Source of the DNA: Mesorhizobium sp. B2-1-1 | GTDB taxonomy: Bacteria > Pseudomonadota > Alphaproteobacteria > Rhizobiales > Rhizobiaceae | Length of the DNA stretch: 64,000 nt | Direction: 5' to 3' | Assembly: GCF_006442975.2 (NCBI RefSeq) | Contig: NZ_CP083954.1 | Span: 1,364,001 to 1,428,000 of the forward strand | Shown here: in pieces, positions 61,900 through 64,000 of the stretch | Numbering within the stretch: position 1 is the first letter of the stretch | Layout of the letters: every line of letters begins with the position of its first letter | Position numbers and translations under genes: made by a program | Notes under the pieces: generated by a model | The model's database searches: none | Told to the model about the DNA's origin: nothing | What the model saw: only the letters and a program-made list of their open reading frames with translations

Positions 61900-63080
61900 G
61901 CGCCGCTGCTGCCGTTGCCGTCGAGGTCGGACTTGGCGAGCGGGCTTACGACATCCTGATCGGGCCGGGGCTTTTGTCGCACGCCGGCGCCGAGATGTCG
62001 CGCCGCCTGCCGGGCCGACGCGTCGCAGTCGTGACCGACGAAAACGTCGCGGCGGCGCATCTCCATACGCTGAAGGCCGGTCTGCTCGAGAGCGGCATCG
62101 AGCCCGCCGTGATCACGCTGCCGCCCGGCGAGAAAACCAAGAGTTTCGCGCATCTCGAAGAGGTAGTGGACGGCGTCCTGGCCGCGAAGCTGGAACGCGG
62201 CGACGTCGTCATCGCCCTCGGCGGCGGCGTCATCGGCGACCTGGCCGGCTTTGCCGCCGGCATCGTGCGCCGCGGCATGAACTTCGTGCAGATCCCGACC
62301 TCGCTCCTGGCGCAGGTCGATTCCTCGGTCGGGGGCAAGACCGGCATCAACAGCGCGCGCGGCAAGAACCTGGTCGGCGTCTTCCATCAGCCGAAGCTGG
62401 TGCTGGCCGATACCGGAGTGCTCGATACGCTGCCGATCCGCGAATTTCGCGCCGGCTATGCCGAACTCGCCAAATACGGGCTGATCGACCGGCCCGAATT
62501 CTTCGCCTGGCTGGAGAAAAACTGGGCCAGCGTGTTCGCCGGCGGACCGGAGAGGGTGGAGGCCATCGCCGAGGCCTGCCGCGCCAAGGCGGATGTCGTT
62601 GCCCGCGACGAGTTCGAGACCGGCGACCGCGCGCTCCTCAATCTCGGCCACACTTTCGGCCATGCGCTGGAGGCCGCCACCCGATATGACGGCGCCCGCC
62701 TCGTCCATGGCGAGGGGGTCGCCATCGGCATGGCGCTGGCGCATCGCTTCTCGTCGCGGCTCAACCTGGCCAGTCCAGACGACGCGGCGCGCGTCGAGGC
62801 GCATCTCAACACGGTGGGACTGCCGTGGCGGATGGCTGACATTCCCGGCGAACTGCCCGACGCCGATGCACTGCTTGGCTTCATCACCCAGGACAAGAAA
62901 GTGTCGCGCGGCGCGCTGACCTTCATCCTGACGCGCGGCATCGGAGAGGCCTTCATCGCCAAGGACGTGCCGGCCTCGGAAGTGCTGTCGTTCCTCAGGG
63001 AGAACCACCCGAGCGCGACGGAAAGCCGTCCGGGCCGGCAAGGAAGCCGTCCGGACAGGCAAGGAAGCCGTCCGAAATGA
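61896..63080 (+). CDS. aroB: 3-dehydroquinate synthase
   Basis: A 394-residue Aro[22 protein letters not shown], the NAD site [21 protein letters not shown] (in part), [32 protein letters not shown] and the zinc ligands in [12 protein letters not shown] and [10 protein letters not shown]. It makes 3-dehydroquinate from DAHP. The final 18 residues are a low-complexity tail of a repeated SRPxRQG unit, encoded by tandem repeats of about 21 bp that are absent from normal AroB; it probably arose by slippage and is neutral. ATG 61896 overlaps the aroK stop. Confidence 0.95.
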   Translation: MSAAAAVAVEVGLGERAYDILIGPGLLSHAGAEMSRRLPGRRVAVVTDENVAAAHLHTLKAGLLESGIEPAVITLPPGEKTKSFAHLEEVVDGVLAAKLERGDVVIALGGGVIGDLAGFAAGIVRRGMNFVQIPTSLLAQVDSSVGGKTGINSARGKNLVGVFHQPKLVLADTGVLDTLPIREFRAGYAELAKYGLIDRPEFFAWLEKNWASVFAGGPERVEAIAEACRAKADVVARDEFETGDRALLNLGHTFGHALEAATRYDGARLVHGEGVAIGMALAHRFSSRLNLASPDDAARVEAHLNTVGLPWRMADIPGELPDADALLGFITQDKKVSRGALTFILTRGIGEAFIAKDVPASEVLSFLRENHPSATESRPGRQGSRPDRQGSRPK

Positions 63081-63970
63081 ACGGGGCCGGCTGGATCGTC
63101 GTCGCTTTCCTTGCCGTCCTCATCCTGTTGGCCGTCGCCATGCGCACGCGCCTGCTTGCCGCTTTCGGCTATGAACTGTCGCGCATCGAGCCGCAGCGTT
63201 CGAGCGGGGACGAGCTGCGCGGCGCCGTCGACGATTTCCGCCGTGACGGCCAGGTGGTGCGCGAGGAGCGCGATCGCATCGGCGGGTTGTTCGACCTCGA
63301 GGAGCTCGAAGTCTCCGACGTCATGGTCCACCGCACCAATATGCGCTCGGTCAACGCCGACAATGCACCGGAAGCCGTGGTGCGCGAGATCCTGCAGAGC
63401 CCGCACACCCGCATGCCTTTGTGGAAGGGGTCGCTCGACAACATTGTCGGCGTGCTGCACGCCAAGGACCTGCTGCGCGCCCTCAACGATGTCGGCAACG
63501 ACTTCTCCAGGATCGATGTGATGAAGATCGCGTCAAAGCCCTGGTTCGTGCCCGATACGACGACATTGCAGGAACAGCTCAACGCCTTCCTGCGCCGCAA
63601 GGCGCATTTCGCCGTCGTCGTCGACGAGTATGGCGAGGTCGAAGGGCTGGTGACGCTGGAGGACATCATCGAGGAGATTGTCGGCGAGATCGCCGACGAG
63701 CACGATGTCGACATACAGGGCGTCAAGCAGGAGGCGGACGGTTCCGTCGTCGTCGACGGAACCGTGCCGATCCGCGACCTGAACCGGGCGCTCGACTGGG
63801 ACCTGCCGGACGAGGAGGCAACCACCATCGCCGGCCTGGTCATCCATGAGACGCAGTCGATTCCCGAGGAGAAGCAGGCCTTCACCTTCCACGGCAAGCG
63901 TTTCATCGTCATGAAACGCGACAAGAACCGCGTCGCCAGGCTCAGGATCAGGCCGGCAGGCGACAGCTGA
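63077..63970 (+). CDS. CorC/HlyC-like CBS-domain protein lacking the DUF21 membrane domain
   Basis: A 297-residue protein. After one N-terminal helix (about 5-25) comes YELSRIEPQRSSGDELRGAVDDF, the linker normally found after DUF21, then the CBS pair (about 78-200: LEVSDVMVHRTNMRSV, GVLHAKDLLRAL, VVVDEYGEVEGLVTLEDIIEEI in parts) and a CorC_HlyC transporter-associated domain (about 215-290). Relatives at this place after aroB are about 430 residues with a four-helix DUF21 (CNNM) domain. Here most of that domain is missing, so transport is doubtful. ATG 63077 overlaps aroB by four bases. Confidence 0.85.
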   Translation: MNGAGWIVVAFLAVLILLAVAMRTRLLAAFGYELSRIEPQRSSGDELRGAVDDFRRDGQVVREERDRIGGLFDLEELEVSDVMVHRTNMRSVNADNAPEAVVREILQSPHTRMPLWKGSLDNIVGVLHAKDLLRALNDVGNDFSRIDVMKIASKPWFVPDTTTLQEQLNAFLRRKAHFAVVVDEYGEVEGLVTLEDIIEEIVGEIADEHDVDIQGVKQEADGSVVVDGTVPIRDLNRALDWDLPDEEATTIAGLVIHETQSIPEEKQAFTFHGKRFIVMKRDKNRVARLRIRPAGDS

Positions 63971-64000
63971 ACGGTCCATCGTGTCGCAGACACGCACAAC

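Overview
The window reads as chromosome of a Rhizobiales alphaproteobacterium, most like Mesorhizobium: it is GC-rich, has ATG/GTG/TTG starts with clear Shine-Dalgarno sequences, many sugar ABC operons, a DUF930 protein, an accA-xerD / aroK-aroB neighbourhood of rhizobial type, and a GC-rich palindromic repeat family of the kind seen in rhizobia. The genus is an inference from gene content; no rRNA is present.

Layout. 1-7.9 kb: two divergent OmpR-type response regulators (one truncated by the window edge, one with a degenerate receiver), a secreted L,D-transpeptidase, and a TetR-controlled RND efflux operon with a palindromic operator. 7.9-9.3 kb: 3-hydroxybutyrate dehydrogenase between two gene ruins, an acetoacetate decarboxylase fragment and the tail of a metallophosphoesterase. 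9.4-14.7 kb: an operon of a DXR-II (DRL)-like oxidoreductase with the E1-alpha, E1-beta and E2 parts of a TPP-dependent 2-oxoacid/acetoin dehydrogenase; the E2 gene carries two in-frame copies of a palindromic DNA repeat in its interdomain linkers. 14.7-21.7 kb: a SorC-type regulator divergent from an AfuABC-like ABC transporter followed by a metallo-beta-lactamase-fold protein and SurE. 24.5-31.5 kb: a complete glucitol-type PTS (GutM, IIC, IIB, IIA and a fused HPr-EI) with a SorC-type regulator. 31.4-42.2 kb: a rare-sugar catabolic cluster (HAD phosphatase, two FGGY kinases, class II aldolase, DeoR regulator, ribose-type ABC transporter, tagatose-3-epimerase-like isomerase, cupin).

42.4-53.4 kb is an accessory zone, visibly more A+T-rich in parts, holding secreted Cys-rich proteins, an alpha/beta hydrolase, a LuxR-type regulator and a TPR protein. 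It ends at a tRNA-Arg(CCT) gene. The 3' end of that tRNA is repeated perfectly over 46 bp at 50646-50691, and its last 15 bp again at 49070-49084, so at least two stacked integrations are indicated. The inner segment has almost nothing but one gene, an ABC-ATPase fused to a TOPRIM-like domain (OLD/PARIS-like), a candidate single-gene anti-phage system; the outer segment has a wrecked phage terminase small subunit and a small membrane protein. No integrase remains.

53.4-64 kb returns to core genome: M20 amidohydrolase, D,D-carboxypeptidase, CobW-type metallochaperone, TusA-like protein, lipoprotein L,D-transpeptidase, accA, xerD, aroK, aroB and a CorC-like CBS protein that has lost almost all of its membrane domain.
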